This document shows positions 22,114 to 33,469 of a DNA stretch of 64,000 nucleotides, piece after piece; positions within the stretch are counted from its first letter, which is position 1; every line of letters starts with the position of its first letter. Location: NCBI GenBank assembly GCA_951217055.1, contig OX578282.1, forward strand, positions 16,927,877 through 16,991,876. Direction: 5' to 3'. Below the pieces are notes generated by a model that saw only the letters and a program-made list of their open reading frames with translations, made no database searches and was not told the origin of the DNA. Source of the DNA: Gerris lacustris (taxonomy: Eukaryota; Arthropoda; Insecta; Hemiptera; Gerridae). Position numbers and translations under genes: made by a program.

Positions 22114-23029
22114 CAGTATGTCCACGGATTGAGTTGCCTATATACGTGTAAATTCCAAAAAATTTCAATTTTAGAAGAAAAGTCACTCTTCATAAAATCT
22201 CCTGCTTGTTCTTAAATGAAGATTTATAGTATTATTTTTTGTTCAAAATGTACCCTGTACCCAGAAAGTACAATTTCCTAAAATCGTACAAGAGGAAACC
22301 GGTCCAAATTTCGACTATTCGAGGAAAAAGTACTTTTTATACTTTCTTTTAAATAATATTCAACTTTTATTTTTCGCAAAAAAATGCCGATAATCAAATT
22401 TCAACCCCTCCCCCCCCCTGCCATTTACAAAAAAATAAAATTTGCCTGATTCTAATACAAGAGGGGTCGATTTAAAGGTCTCATTGAGCGCACTAAAAGC
22501 GGAGGTATTGCTTTTTTTGATAAAAACAACATGAAATATAGAGAAATTCGTATTTATTATTTATTTCTATAAAAAAAAAAAATCCAATTTAATTTCCTCT
22601 TTAATAGCTTTCATGTTGTATCTATCAAAAAAGCAATACCACAGCTTTTAGTGCACTCAATGAGACCTTTAAATCGACACCTCTTGTATTAGAATCAGAC
22701 AAATTTTACTTTTTTGTAAATGGCAGGGGGGGGGGGGGGTTGAAATTTGATTATCGGAATTTTTATGCGATAAATAAATTTGGAATAGTATTTAAAAGAA
22801 AGTATAAAAAGTACTTTTTCCTCGAATAATCGAAATTTGGACCGGTTTCCTCTTGTACGATTTTAGGAAATTGTACTTTCTGCAGGGTACAGGGTACATT
22901 TTGAACAAAAAGTAATACTATATATTTTCATTTAAGAACAAGCAGAAGATTTTATGAAGTGACTTTTCTTCGAAAATTGAAATTTTTTGGACTTTATACC
23001 AATAGGCAACTCAATCCGTGGACATACTG
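22114..23029. mobile_element. Tc1/mariner-type fold-back element, 916 bp
   Basis: The element is an almost complete palindrome. Arms of about 450 bp begin 'cagtatgtccacggattgag' on both sides and are flanked by TA (22112-22113 and 23030-23031). The centre near 22560 is a short AT-rich spacer. Matching inner landmarks on both arms include 'aggaaaccggtccaaatttc' and 'aaaaagcaatacc' in reverse. Each arm carries a poly-C/poly-G tract. There is no transposase. A diverged fragment of the same family lies at about 49570-49690. Transcribed through, it would form a very long hairpin. Confidence 0.92.
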
Positions 23030-23031
23030 TA

Positions 23032-24243
23032 TATAAAATAAATCCTTAAGAGTGCTCGAATAAGAAAAGGGATTGTCGTTTCTTTAAAATTAAATTTAAG
23101 GTATTTTGACAGCATGTTGTTATAACTTAAAATAATAAGTATTAAAGGGTCTTAACATTTTTGGATATGAAATTACTGTAATTCTTTCACTGTTAAAGAA
23201 AAGGTGATATACCAAACTCCAGATATAATTACTAATTAGTTAATTAACTAAGTTCAATTATACGAGTATGATTAAAAATTGCATAAGTAAAAATTACCTG
23301 AGAGAAGAGAGATAACATTTACATAAATTTCCTCTCCTAAGTGGATAAAGGGAGGGGAAGACGGTAGCGTTTCGCTTTTCAGCACCGCCCCGTTTACCAA
23401 TTAAAGGAAATGGAGGCGGAGGAGTTAAGGTCAGGCTCAAAATCATAATCCTTTGGGCGAGTAAATCAATTTAATTCAATTTAGAGGATACTGGGATTCC
23501 AGGGGGAGAGTTTAGTGAATTTAGGGGATCCAATCTTGCTTGCTTAATCGAATTAATATTGAAGCGAGACCGGTACCAAAACCACGGCTAAACTTGTAAA
23601 GACCTTAAGTGACAAAACTACAAATAAAACCAATGTATTTTCATCTAATCTCAATTTAACTTCAGATTAATTTTGAATAAAACATGAATAATAATATTAA
23701 AAAAAAAAATAAAAAAAATCTGAACTGTTTTGTTTGTTAATTATTTCTTGTTACTTTATCTGATTTAAAATTTAGAATATTTTCATTAATTTACTTATTA
23801 TATTTGAAATATTCATTAATATAATACACTCAACAAGCTACGTATACATCTAATGCTGGACTCTACCTGGGTAACACTTTGTTTTTAGTAGTAGACGCCT
23901 CTTTCTAAATATGTACATATTTAGAGGTGGTATCTCCAATCAGTATACAAAGCCAGATTCTTAAAAATTATATAATTACAAAATCTCCAAGAATATTTAG
24001 AGTCGTATATAGGCGAGTTCAAACGTCAACAGTATTTAAAATAAAAGAAGGTTTCATGGAAATCCAGGAATCAACGAAGAAGTTCTGGCAGTCAGAAATC
24101 AATCAATAAAGTAAGAAAATATGTATTAGAACCAAATAGAATCATGAATTGAAATTAATAGAGAGTCGTAAGATGTCAATAATCATGTCAATTCGGACAA
24201 GGAAGATAACGACAACAAAGCTACCAACAAAAGATAAATATAA
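23032..24243. other. Intronic sequence with a GC-richer unique patch
   Basis: The patch at 23310-23600 is less AT-rich and non-repetitive. It was checked for a collagen exon and does not give Gly-X-Y in any frame. No other gene was seen. Confidence 0.5.
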
Positions 24244-24409
24244 AGCTTCGTCCAGACTGCCGAACCGAACAGAGAAAACGATTGGTTTGCGCATGACCAG
24301 TCTAAAGTGCGCCTGCGCATCTCAGACTAGGCATGCGCATCTCAGACTGGGCATGCGCACCGATCCTCTGCTTGTTTCCTCTATTCGGTTCGGCAGTCTG
24401 GACAAAGCT
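24244..24409. mobile_element. PIF/Harbinger-type palindromic MITE H, copy 2
   Basis: 166 bp with ends 'agcttcgtccagactgccga' and the inverse 'agctttgtccagactgccga', flanked by TAA on both sides (24241-24243 and 24410-24412). Its centre has an extra 'gcatgcgcatctcagact' repeat compared with copy 1. Confidence 0.92.
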
Positions 24410-24412
24410 TAA

Positions 24413-25587
24413 AGAAACACAAAGAAATCGAAGAAAAACCAGTTACCAGTTAGTATATAATTAAGAGAATTAGAACACCTACCACAAATAAAGCAAGTAA
24501 TAACATGGATAGGAAATCAAGCATAAGTATTACAGTAACAATCTGATCTTCAACAAATATTAGAGTGGAATAATTTACAAGTTCCACAATCAAAGAAATA
24601 TCAATAGTCTCTCTAAAACAATATGTTATTGTCTCTAAGCACTTTAGATCTATTAAAACAATCATTATTAGTGTCTTTTAGTGTTTTACAAGCAAAAGAG
24701 TAAGCATAAACTTATAAAACTTACAAAGAAAAATATAAAATTGTTTAAATGCTAAATTAACGATTCAAAATGTTAAAAAATCAATCCTTTTTTGAAAATT
24801 TATCGGACTTTTTCTAGAGTGGTACTTTATTTCCTGAACATCAACTGATTTCATTTTTAACTTTCTTCCTTTTTCTAAAATAGTAGCGTGAACTTTAGCT
24901 TCTGCTTACGTACGTTTAGGATGGAAGGAATGCAATATTTTCATATTTTTTAAAAAAATAATTAACTAAAAACATATTGGATTTGGTCAACAATTTAATT
25001 TAATTAATATTTTAAGATGAATTGAAAGAAGAATGTAGAGGTATGGATGGCACTGTGAAAGAAATAACCAGGTGATATAATGCAATTTATAGAAATCAAA
25101 TTCTACTTGGTGTTAATTCTTAATCCCAATCTACAATTATTAAAATAACATCAATTACTCATTTAAAAACGTTAGGTATTGTGAATGACAATATCTGCTA
25201 TAAAATGCTACAAATAATAATTAAAATTCATAATTTTATCTAAATAATATTATAATGTGTATAAGTATATTTAAAATGTAATATTTATACAGGTAAAAAC
25301 CATCTAATAAATAGATAATGCTCTAATAATATAATAGGAATAGAGATTTACTTGTAAGCTAACAGATTGAGTTCAAAAATAAATTTGTTATTCTTCACTC
25401 TAACTGTCAAAAAGATCAGATTGTTCCAAAATTGCTTAAATCTCTCGTCCAGTTATCACAATTAATAGAGCAGTTAAAAATTCCCAGTTTAGAAAAAATA
25501 GAAACGAAATATTCTTGGTTAAAGACAGTCTAAAGATACCAACAGTCGCAACTACTAAATTTGGATTTCATTTCTCCGAAACCTTAC
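24413..25587. other. Intronic sequence, nothing recognised
   Basis: AT-rich, no repeat pair or exon apart from the collagen exon that begins at 25588. Confidence 0.5.
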
Positions 25588-25632
25588 CAAGTAACCGCGA
25601 TCTCCCTTCGGTCCTTTTACACCTGGAAGACC
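25588..25632 (-). CDS. Collagen exon, 5 Gly-X-Y triplets
   Basis: The 45-bp exon encodes GLPGVKGPKGDRGYL. It follows a 'tatatttcag' acceptor and precedes a GTAAGG donor, phase 0 at both ends. The Lys-Gly and Gly-Asp-Arg content gives a charged segment that may help chain registration. It joins exon 29377-29342 upstream and exon 17193-17158 downstream. The tyrosine in the last X position is unusual but allowed. Confidence 0.92.
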
Positions 25633-26739
25633 CTGAAATATAAATTATTATATTATAAATAATGAACTTATGTTTAAATTAATTAGATATTAACTTGTCT
25701 AAAAAAAAGGTTCTTTGGATTTTGTAATTTTTTTTGTTTGTGAGTACAATATTTAGTGAGCAATATAAACTTGTTATTTTATAAGGATAGTAAGAATCAT
25801 TCTAAATCAAAACCTTTTCAAATAATTCTTCAGATTTAAATGTACCATAACTATACAGGGTGTATCAATTTCAGAAGATATTGTAACGGGTGTTACTCAA
25901 AGGTCATTTGGAACAAGAAAGTTCGTGTAAGCTATAGTCAATTCTCAACGGTGTAAGAGCTATAATTAAAAATATAGAGTATTAAAATGAATCGATCTTA
26001 ACCTTAAAAATTTGCAATAACTCACAAAATATTAATCTTGAAACATTGAATGACAAATGTTTGGAAATATCAGGGAATTTCCTATAAAATAATGCATGTT
26101 CTAGTTGACTATTTGACTTTTATTGTGACAGAGATGGTTTTTTGTGCTTTGTTGGAAAAAAAAAAAAGGTTTTGAGCCAACATATATTACTATGACTCTA
26201 TTGAGAGAAATTCGTACAACGTTAGGAAAAGCTAGCGCTATTAATAAACTCTAAATCAATGCTAAATACTTCAAAATATTCCATTTCTAAGTGGGTGAAC
26301 AAAACATTGTTATAAAAACAAAATTATGCCATGCTTGCAGGTGATATAGGGTTTAAATAGAAATCATTTACCAATTCTTTCATATAATCATGACTAATAA
26401 GTAGAGTTCGGATCAATATGCACTTAAAAACCTTAATATATGCTTTTGAAAATTGCGAAATATGCAACTTATCCCAAATATATGCACTCAAATATGCACA
26501 TATTCCTAATATATTAAGTCCAATAGCCAGCTATATATTATATTGAATAATGCTATGTAAAGTGCATTTCGGGGGGTTTAAAATACCCAAAAACCTGGCA
26601 TTTGAAGATTAGGCAGTGGAATACACGTGAATAACCACGAAAAATAGAGTTATTCACTATATATTAAAAACAATTAACATTTACAATTACTTTACAATTA
26701 AGTTTTAATAAATTATTTAAATTTACGAAACAGAACGAA

Positions 26740-27290
26740 AATTTGTCTGAACTACTAAGACTGTCTCTAAATTTGTAATCTTGAAATTTCGTCTGCGGTC
26801 GGAAAGAACCATTTTTAAATGTGAAAATGTTTTCTCAACGTCGCACTACACTACTGGAACATATTTTAGGGCAGCGACGTCAGCTGGGGTCAGATTTTCT
26901 ATTTCGTCTCTACACTCCACCCCTTCCAAGATTCGGGCGACATTCTGCACAGTGCTACAACCCGGATTACGGTGGAGAACTGCTTCCATTTTTTGTTGAA
27001 GTCTTTCCCCAATCGGACCCGGCCAACCCTTACTCCTCTCCTTAAGTTCCTCGAGGAGAGCTACAGACTTCGTCAGCTCTAAGCCGCGAGTCTCCAGTTT
27101 TTCAATTATATTTGGAAGGTCCCCGAAATGAGCTTTAATAAATGCCAATCTCTGAATGACTTGGCTGTTTTTAAGGGCACTCTTTGCTTTTGGGATGGCC
27201 AAATTTCCGAATCTTCGAAGCTCTCTATGACCTTAATGCAATACTCTAATGCACGTGTTGTGCATTCACTTGGGTAACGAGGCCATTTTA
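26740..27290 (-). pseudogene. hAT transposase C-terminal fragment
   Basis: The open part (27202 down to 26846) reads through LKNSQVIQRLAFIKAHFGDL and ends TPADVAALKYVPVV. After an in-frame stop the same frame continues as DVEKTFSHLKMVLSDRRRNF. That last string is the hallmark of the hAT C-terminal dimerisation domain (Val-Glu-Arg-x-Phe-Ser followed by Leu-x-x-Arg-Arg). Upstream, a different frame gives TRALEYCIKVIESFED, so at least one frameshift is present. The N-terminal BED finger and most of the RNase H-like catalytic core are missing. It cannot encode an active enzyme. Confidence 0.85.
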
Positions 27291-27382
27291 ATCCGATATG
27301 AATCGTCAGCGGTAGCTTTGTCCGGGATTAAGTCGAAAAACAAGAAAACAAGCCTGCTTAGGGTACCAACTAGTAGGAACTG

Positions 27383-27425
27383 GTAAACCCCCTGTCCTAG
27401 CAGAAGCTTAGGACAGGGGGTTTAC
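27383..27425. repeat. Perfect 17-bp stem hairpin
   Basis: Gtaaaccccctgtccta is followed after 9 bases by its exact reverse complement. It lies inside the hAT, upstream of the transposase fragment in transcript sense. It could be a tiny nested insertion or a structural element of the transposon. Confidence 0.85.
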
Positions 27426-28255
27426 GTGCACCGTTAGACAGTGAATGACTTCTAATCCTTAAAAGGTTTTGGTACCTAGATAATATATGTTTGAATAGAA
27501 ATATCATATAAAATATTCACCTTAGTGGAAATTTTTCTCAAAAAGTAGAATATTTATGCGAAAATATCCAATAATATGCATTTTTAAATTTCAATTTTAA
27601 GTGGCCTAGTGCCTTCCAAACATCATAATTCGTAAAGAAAAATCACTTGGGGCAATAAAAAAAAGATATGCAAATATGCAAAATCCGAACTCTACTAATA
27701 AGACCTACATTAGATGCAAGCAGGACATGTTTTCTTTTGTAAATGGTGTATTTGCCCACTTAAAGATAGAATTTTCAAAGTATTTGAGATCGTTTTTAAG
27801 CTTATGAATAGTGCAAACTCCTCTCAACTTTGTACCCATTTCTCTAATTGCGTCTCTTTTTTAACTCCACCATATAAGTAGTTAGCATCGTATACGTAGC
27901 AGTGCGATTTTATAATTTATATTATTTAATGAAAAGCGTAATGAATTTCGTTCCTAAAGGGTGTCCCGCGACACCACACGTATTTTTTTTAAATATAATT
28001 TTTTGTTTTCAAACAGCTTTGGGGCACAATAAATAGTCAAAAGTTGAACTATAACATACATTATTTTAAAGGAAATTTTCTGATCTTTCCAACAAACGGT
28101 CATTTATTGTTTCAAGATTAATATTTTTGAGTTAAGGTACATTTTAAAGGTAAAGATCGATGATTAAATTTAACACTCAATTTTTGCTTATAGCTCCTAC
28201 ACCGTTGAGAATTGGACTACAGCTTATATGAACTTTTTTAATCCAAATGACCTGA

Positions 28256-29341
28256 ATAAAAATACACAACATACTCTAATAGTCAAAACACCCCACTAAA
28301 GAAAATAAAGTGAAAGAAGTATAAGGAAAATTATATTATTTAATTAAAAGTTTTCTTTTAAATATAACTGATAAAGAAGAATCTTTCTTGAATGACTAAA
28401 GGATGATGTTCCTACCCAAGGCTATAAAATAATTAATATAATAATTTGAGGAAATATTTTTAATTCAAGCAATTCTCTTTTGGCATTTACCAATCTAAGC
28501 TTATTTATATCGCTCAGAACTCTTATCAGCAATTTATCGTTAAGAAGATATTGATTGAGGGTAGAGAAGAGAATGAACTACCGTACTTTACAGAATGGAA
28601 AGTTTCGCGACCATCTTTCCAAAAACAAAAAGCTTTTAGGCCGTAATCTTACGTCGAAATATTTGACAAACAAAATTTGTGGTCTTTCAGGCACGATGCA
28701 GAACCAAAGTACCCTAGGTCTTCTTCCTCAATATATTTGAATAAAGTATGGGGTTCTTGAGGAAACAATTTAAATCATGAAATTTTCGTAAATCCATGTC
28801 ATGGAACAGGATACATAGGTATGTTTTTTTTTGTACATATAATAAACCGATCATATTAGAAATATAAATTTAGATATGATTTATCAACTCAATGTATTTA
28901 TTGAAAATTAAGAGTAGTCAGTAGAGGATATTTCATATTTAAAATGACTTGGTTTAAAAGCGACAGTAATTGCAAATGTACAATGTATAACATCCATTAA
29001 AAAAAAGTCTTAAAGGAAAATCTAAAATCAGTAATTGAAAATGAAATTAAAACCTTATTAAATACTAATTAAAATTAAGTGATAATTACTATCCTTATAA
29101 AACCATTTGTGCGATTAGCTTTGAATGAATGTAAGAAAGAGTTAGTGAATGAATCTGAACTGTTAATATGGATATTGTAATAATATGGATTTTGTGCATT
29201 AAAAAAATAATGTCATGCAAATCAATCCATAATTGGATTTCATATAACAAATACAATGCAAAAATAAGAATTATTATTCTAATAAAATATATATATAATA
29301 ATTTAAAAAAAAAAACTAAAAAAAAAAAAAATCAAAAGTAC
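28256..29341. other. Intronic AT-rich sequence
   Basis: A 61-codon forward frame (28555-28740) has no domain. A-rich runs precede exon 29342. Nothing else was supported. Confidence 0.5.
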
Positions 29342-29377
29342 CGGAAAGCCATTCTTGCCAGGTGCGCCACCGGGCCC
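29342..29377 (-). CDS. Collagen exon, 4 Gly-X-Y triplets
   Basis: The 36-bp exon encodes GPGGAPGKNGFP: four triplets, the first with Gly also in the Y position. It follows a strong 'ctttcttttcag' acceptor and ends before GTACTT, phase 0 at both ends. It joins the basic exon 32978-32917 to exon 25632-25588. It is much more GC-rich than the surrounding poly-A/T intron, which makes the exon stand out. Confidence 0.9.
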
Positions 29378-29985
29378 CTGAAAAGAAAGGACAGCTACGT
29401 CAAGGCAAAACACAAAATTCAACAATATCTACAAACTAAAATAAATCTAATATAAAAAAACACAAAAATATTTAATAGTAATTAAATACGGTACAGCAAA
29501 AAATAAATACTCGTATATAATAGGTGATAGGATAAAATAAGAATCAATATTTTTTTTTTTTTCTTTTCGCGATTGTTTTAGTACTGAAATTTTTATTTTC
29601 AGGAGTTTTAGCGTTTATTGAGTTGATCTTTGCATTCAAAGAAACTGTCTTTTCTCAAAAAAAAAAAAAAAACTTATTTATTTGTGAATGCAGAGTTTGG
29701 CCTTCAAGGTCTTTAATTTTTGGTCCTCAATATAATTTTATAAATGTATCTAGTTCTATTATACTAGGCACTGATAATAGTCTTATAAAAGCCGAAAACT
29801 GCATTGATAATTAAACAAGTATTATTTTACGTAGGCAATTTGATTAAATCCACGAGAGAATTGCATCTCATATTGTGGATCAATAAGAAGTTTAAGGTAG
29901 GCTTCCGAACTCAGCGGCCGAGACTGAATGATGCAACAGCAACACCAATTTTTTCTCCATTGTTATGTTTTACAAGAGAGCTGGT
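29378..29985. other. Intronic AT-rich sequence
   Basis: Poly-T and poly-A runs, no repeat pair. The tandem array begins just after this stretch. Confidence 0.5.
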
Positions 29986-30690
29986 CCGCATGCTAAAAGT
30001 GTAGTGATGCAGCAGTGACACTACTGGTCTCCATTGTTAAACATGGGAGCTCGTATTAAGCATCCTACAATTGCAGAAATCCAGCAGTGACACTACTGGT
30101 CTCCATTGTTTTACATGGGAGCTCGTAAGCATCCTACAAGTGTAGTGATGCAGCAGTGACACTATTGGTCTCCATTGTTATACATGGGAGCTCGTAAGAA
30201 TCCTGCAATTGTAGTAATCCAGCAGTGAAACTACTGGCCTCCATTGTTTTACATGGAAGCTCGTAAGCATCATCCTACAAGTTTAGTGATGCAGCAGTGA
30301 CACTATTGTTCTCCATTGTTATACACGGGAGCTCGTAAGAATCCTACAATTGTAGTAATCCAGTAGTGAAACTACTGGCCTCCTTGTTTTACATGGAAGC
30401 TCGTAAGCATCCTACAAGTTTAGTGATGCAGCAGTGACACTATTGTTCTCCATTGTTATACACGGGAGCTCGTAAGAATCCTACAATTGTAGTAATCCAG
30501 CAGTGACACTACTGGCCTCGATTGTTTTACATGGGAGCTCGTAAGCATCCTACAAGTATAGTGATGCAGCAGTGATACTATTGGTCTCCATTGTTATACA
30601 TGGGAGTTCGTAAGCATTCTACAATTCCAGCAATCCAGCAGTGACACTACTGGTCTCCATTGTTTTACATGGGAGCTCGTACAATAAGAG
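29986..30690. repeat. Satellite-like tandem array, about 69-bp unit x 10
   Basis: The landmark 'cagcagtg' or 'cagtagtg' recurs at about 30010, 30082, 30151, 30220, 30292, 30361, 30429, 30498, 30567 and 30636, spacing 68-72 bp. Each unit also has 'ctccattgtt', 'acatgggagctcgtaag' and 'atcctacaa'. Units alternate between a 'tagtgatgcagcag' type and a 'gtaatccagcag' type, giving a 138-bp higher-order period. Confidence 0.95.
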
Positions 30691-32129
30691 GAATGTAATT
30701 TGAAATCTTTTGGACGAAGCTGCTCTTGAGATTGGATGAAATAATACAATTCTATGGCAGAGATCTCTCTCAATAAACTTGCTAATGATGTAAACGATTG
30801 GCTGTCAAATAATTCACATCATGCGAAATTCCCTTGAAAATGATTTCAGAAGTTAGCTCAAAACTAAAATAATGGATAAATCCTGAAGTTTTAAAGCCAA
30901 AGGCTAAGACAATTTCACAGAATTTAATTTATAAAATCAATTGAGTCTTAAGCCTTCCTGAGAATCAGATCAAGGCATTAGATTAGATACTTCGGGATTT
31001 ACCTAATTTCATCCTCACAGTGTTGTGGTAGCACTCTCACCGAGAAACATTTTAAGATTAATTAATGAATTTAAAGAATTAATATTTTTAAAAAAGTTGT
31101 TAAACATGTCGTTAACGTCAAAATGTTGTCTATAGCCAAGCAAAGTCTAGATTAATATCAAGCATCCATTCTCTTTGAACCATTCTTTCATAAAAAAAAG
31201 CGGAATTAATTATTCTGAATGGAAATAATGAATAATTTAATTTAATACTAAAAATAGCTTAGTTTACATAAGCGCATTCAATAAAAGCTAAGTTCAAATT
31301 ACAAAGCAGTTTTATTATAAATATTTTTTTGTAATAAGTTATGCAAAATTATAATTTTATTTATCCTTAAAAAAAATGTGATGTACATGAGAACGAATCA
31401 AAAAATTATATTAAATATTTATGGAAAAAAGAAAAGAAAATTTAATATAATATATTAAATCTATACTAACTTTAAGCTAAAATTAAAGCAAGCATGCGCA
31501 ATCATTAATGTCTCAATAAAATTCAATATATATATTTATTTTTAAATTCTAAAAACATTACTGGTACTACTAATAATACATACTTATAAAAAAAAAGAAT
31601 TTAATTACGTTAAATACCAATAGATAATGAATACTAACTAAAATTATATATATTTTATTCATTTATTATTTTAAAAAGGTATTTATTATATTGAAATCTT
31701 GAACAATAAATTGCTATTACTAAAATTATTATTTCTGTTTATTAAATAATTGAAAAAGGTGAGAACTTCAGTAAAATAGTCTGCCAATTTGTGTGAAACA
31801 CAGATTGCTCGCTTCCTATAATTGGACGAATGGCCACATGAGATTTGTATCTGTTTCTATCCTCAGTGGGGTCACACTTATTTTTATACAATATAAAATT
31901 TGTTCTGACGGTTAAAATTAACATGGGAAGATAGTTCCATAGATATAGTCCAGATTTGTTTTGGTTAAATCTATAATTTAAATATATATATTTAACGACT
32001 TTAAATTATAAGTTATGAAAATGCAAAATATGTTTTACAATTGCATAAAATAATCATCACGTAAAGAAAAGTAATATCATAAGTGCTTTAAGTTAGATAA
32101 AATGTAGATGGAAGCTCATAATTAGTCTA
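30691..32129. other. Intronic AT-rich sequence
   Basis: No gene. A copy of the short dispersed motif (tgccaatttgtgtg..) lies at about 31782-31825. Otherwise no structure was supported. Confidence 0.5.
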
Positions 32130-32290
32130 TTAGTTCAAGAGAACTTCAACATAAGCTCAAACATTTATTTACACCTATATCTCTCCAGAAGTACTCATCT
32201 GATTTTAATGAAATTTGGATGGTTTGTCGAAAGTACCCTGCAGATAGATTCAGATTATATTTCAACCATCTGCGCTCTTGAAACTATGCT
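32130..32290 (-). repeat. Dispersed repeat fragment related to 47190-47345
   Basis: The segment contains 'acacctatatct', 'gatttt.aatgaaatttgga', 'ggtttgtc.aaagta' and 'gatag.ttcag', which match the reverse complement of 47190-47345 block by block. It is an old interspersed repeat without coding sequence. Confidence 0.6.
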
Positions 32291-32501
32291 AAATTGATAT
32301 TATGTAATAAAATAAAATAAAATAAAAAAAAATGTGACAGATTAAAAAAACGGGGTAAAATTAAATAAATTTAACAAAAATGGGTTGTAAAAGCATAAAA
32401 TCAATAAGGTGTACGATATAGGACGCGAAGAAGCTGTGGGTTACACTAATTGACAGATTATTTTAATTTTATAAATGACAGTTTGTTCAAGAAAATATTA
32501 A

Positions 32502-32661
32502 AGCCGTGTCCAGACTGGTGAACCGAAGAGAGGAAACGAGCCGAACATTGGTCTCTGCGCATGCTCAGTACAAAGTGCGCATGCGCTTCTCAGACTGGGC
32601 ATGCGCAGATACCAATGCTCGGCTTGTTTCCTCTGTTTGGTTCGGCAGTCTGGACACGGCT
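32502..32661. mobile_element. PIF/Harbinger-type palindromic MITE H, copy 3
   Basis: 160 bp, ends 'agccgtgtccagactggtga' and the inverse 'agccgtgtccagactgccga', flanked by TAA (32499-32501 and 32662-32664). This is the best-preserved palindrome of the four copies. Confidence 0.93.
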
Positions 32662-32916
32662 TAAGTCCATAAATATATCGTAAAAAAATCAAACTAAAAC
32701 AAGTAACTTTAACTAAATAAATATTTATGAAGAATTTTTGTACTGATTGGTTCCGGTACAAGACAATATATCGAATATTGTTATACTTGATAGTGTTAAT
32801 ACTATTACAAAATAAATAAAGAGACATTTATTATAAATTCTTACACAACGATAAAAAAAACTAAACTAAGATATTAATAATATATATTAGAGTAAATAAA
32901 TGTTAAATTTGCTTAC

Positions 32917-32978
32917 CGCAGGTCCGGGCTCTCCTGGTTCACCCTTCTTCCCCCTCTTCCCCTTTTTACCCGGTGGCC
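32917..32978 (-). CDS. Collagen exon with basic patch (start of collagen stretch)
   Basis: The 62-bp exon follows a 'gtatgtttcag' acceptor and ends at GTAAGC. Two bases complete a split Gly codon, so the upstream intron is phase 1. Then it reads [20 protein letters not shown]. The run of Gly-Lys-Lys/Gly-Lys-Arg triplets is a strongly basic helix segment. Type XXV and XIII transmembrane collagens have a comparable basic run right at the start of their first collagenous domain, outside the membrane, where it can bind heparan sulphate or serve proprotein cleavage nearby. That comparison is from memory. The upstream exon, presumably carrying the membrane segment, was not found in 33-64 kb. Confidence 0.9.
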
Positions 32979-33062
32979 CTGAAACATACAAAACAAAGTT
33001 AGTATTTATAATGATAAGACCTTACATAGAAAGTTATACTATAAGTATTATACATAAAGGTT

Positions 33063-33296
33063 CATTTCTTTACATTGTTACTTTCCTTATTAAAAAAAGA
33101 GGGCAGTAACAATCTAAAGAAGTTGTACGGAATGTTCTTCTTTAAACTGTTACCTCCTCTTAAAAAAAAAGAGAAGTGTGCGATATTCTTTTGTCCCAAA
33201 GTACATTGGAATAAACATCCCTTTGTCGTAATTGCTATCAAGTCGAAGTCATTTATGTTCTAAAAAACATAGGGAGTAACAATCTAAAGAAGTACA
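33063..33296. mobile_element. GGYACTT-type MITE, copy A
   Basis: It contains 'agtaacaatctaaagaag' at its centre and right end and the core 'tttgtcccaaagtacattgg', 'aacatccctttgtc'. The left end is degraded. It lies directly upstream (in transcript sense) of the collagen exon at 32978. Confidence 0.75.
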
Positions 33297-33469
33297 CATA
33301 AAGGTCCTATTTAAATTTCCTTCCAGGGAATGTAATAATAAGAAGGCAACTAATGCTAATTTTTCAGTAAATCGCAATTACTTTTCCTTTCTTCGCTTTT
33401 TCAAAGGATATTTTATCACTTATTCAGTTTATTTATCAAACAGTTTAACACTACATGATCTTAAAAATG

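Larger units (their letters stand above)
26402..27694 (-). mobile_element. hAT element, 1.29 kb, with decayed transposase
   Basis: The TIR 'tagagttcggat' at the left and its inverse at the right are flanked by the perfect 8-bp duplication ctaataag (26394-26401 and 27695-27702). AT-rich 'atatgca' repeats line both subterminal regions. The minus strand holds the C-terminal part of a hAT transposase (see the entry at 26740-27290). It inserted into the centre of an older palindromic element. Confidence 0.92.
25856..28255. mobile_element. Large palindromic (fold-back) element interrupted by a hAT
   Basis: The left arm (25856-26400) starts 'cagggtgtatcaatttcaga' after a TA, a Tc1/mariner-style start. 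Its reverse complement reappears at 27700-28255, with matching landmarks such as 'ttgagaattg' and 'ccgttgagaattggac', 'aatgacaaatgtttgg' against 'ccaacaaacggtcattta', and 'tgcatg..ttgcag' against 'gatgcaagcaggacatg'. Arms are roughly 550 bp and moderately diverged. The outer 50 bp of the right arm no longer matches. The hAT at 26402-27694 sits at the centre. No coding frame from the palindrome itself was identified. Confidence 0.85.

Noticed and set aside
23300..23600. GC-richer patch with an acceptor-like 'ctctcttctctcag' on the minus strand
   Set aside because: The sequence after the acceptor hits a stop quickly and gives no Gly-X-Y pattern, so it is not a collagen exon.
29986..30690. Alternating units considered as repeat-spacer structure
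   Set aside because: Both unit halves are conserved across the array, so it is a dimeric satellite and not repeat plus spacer.
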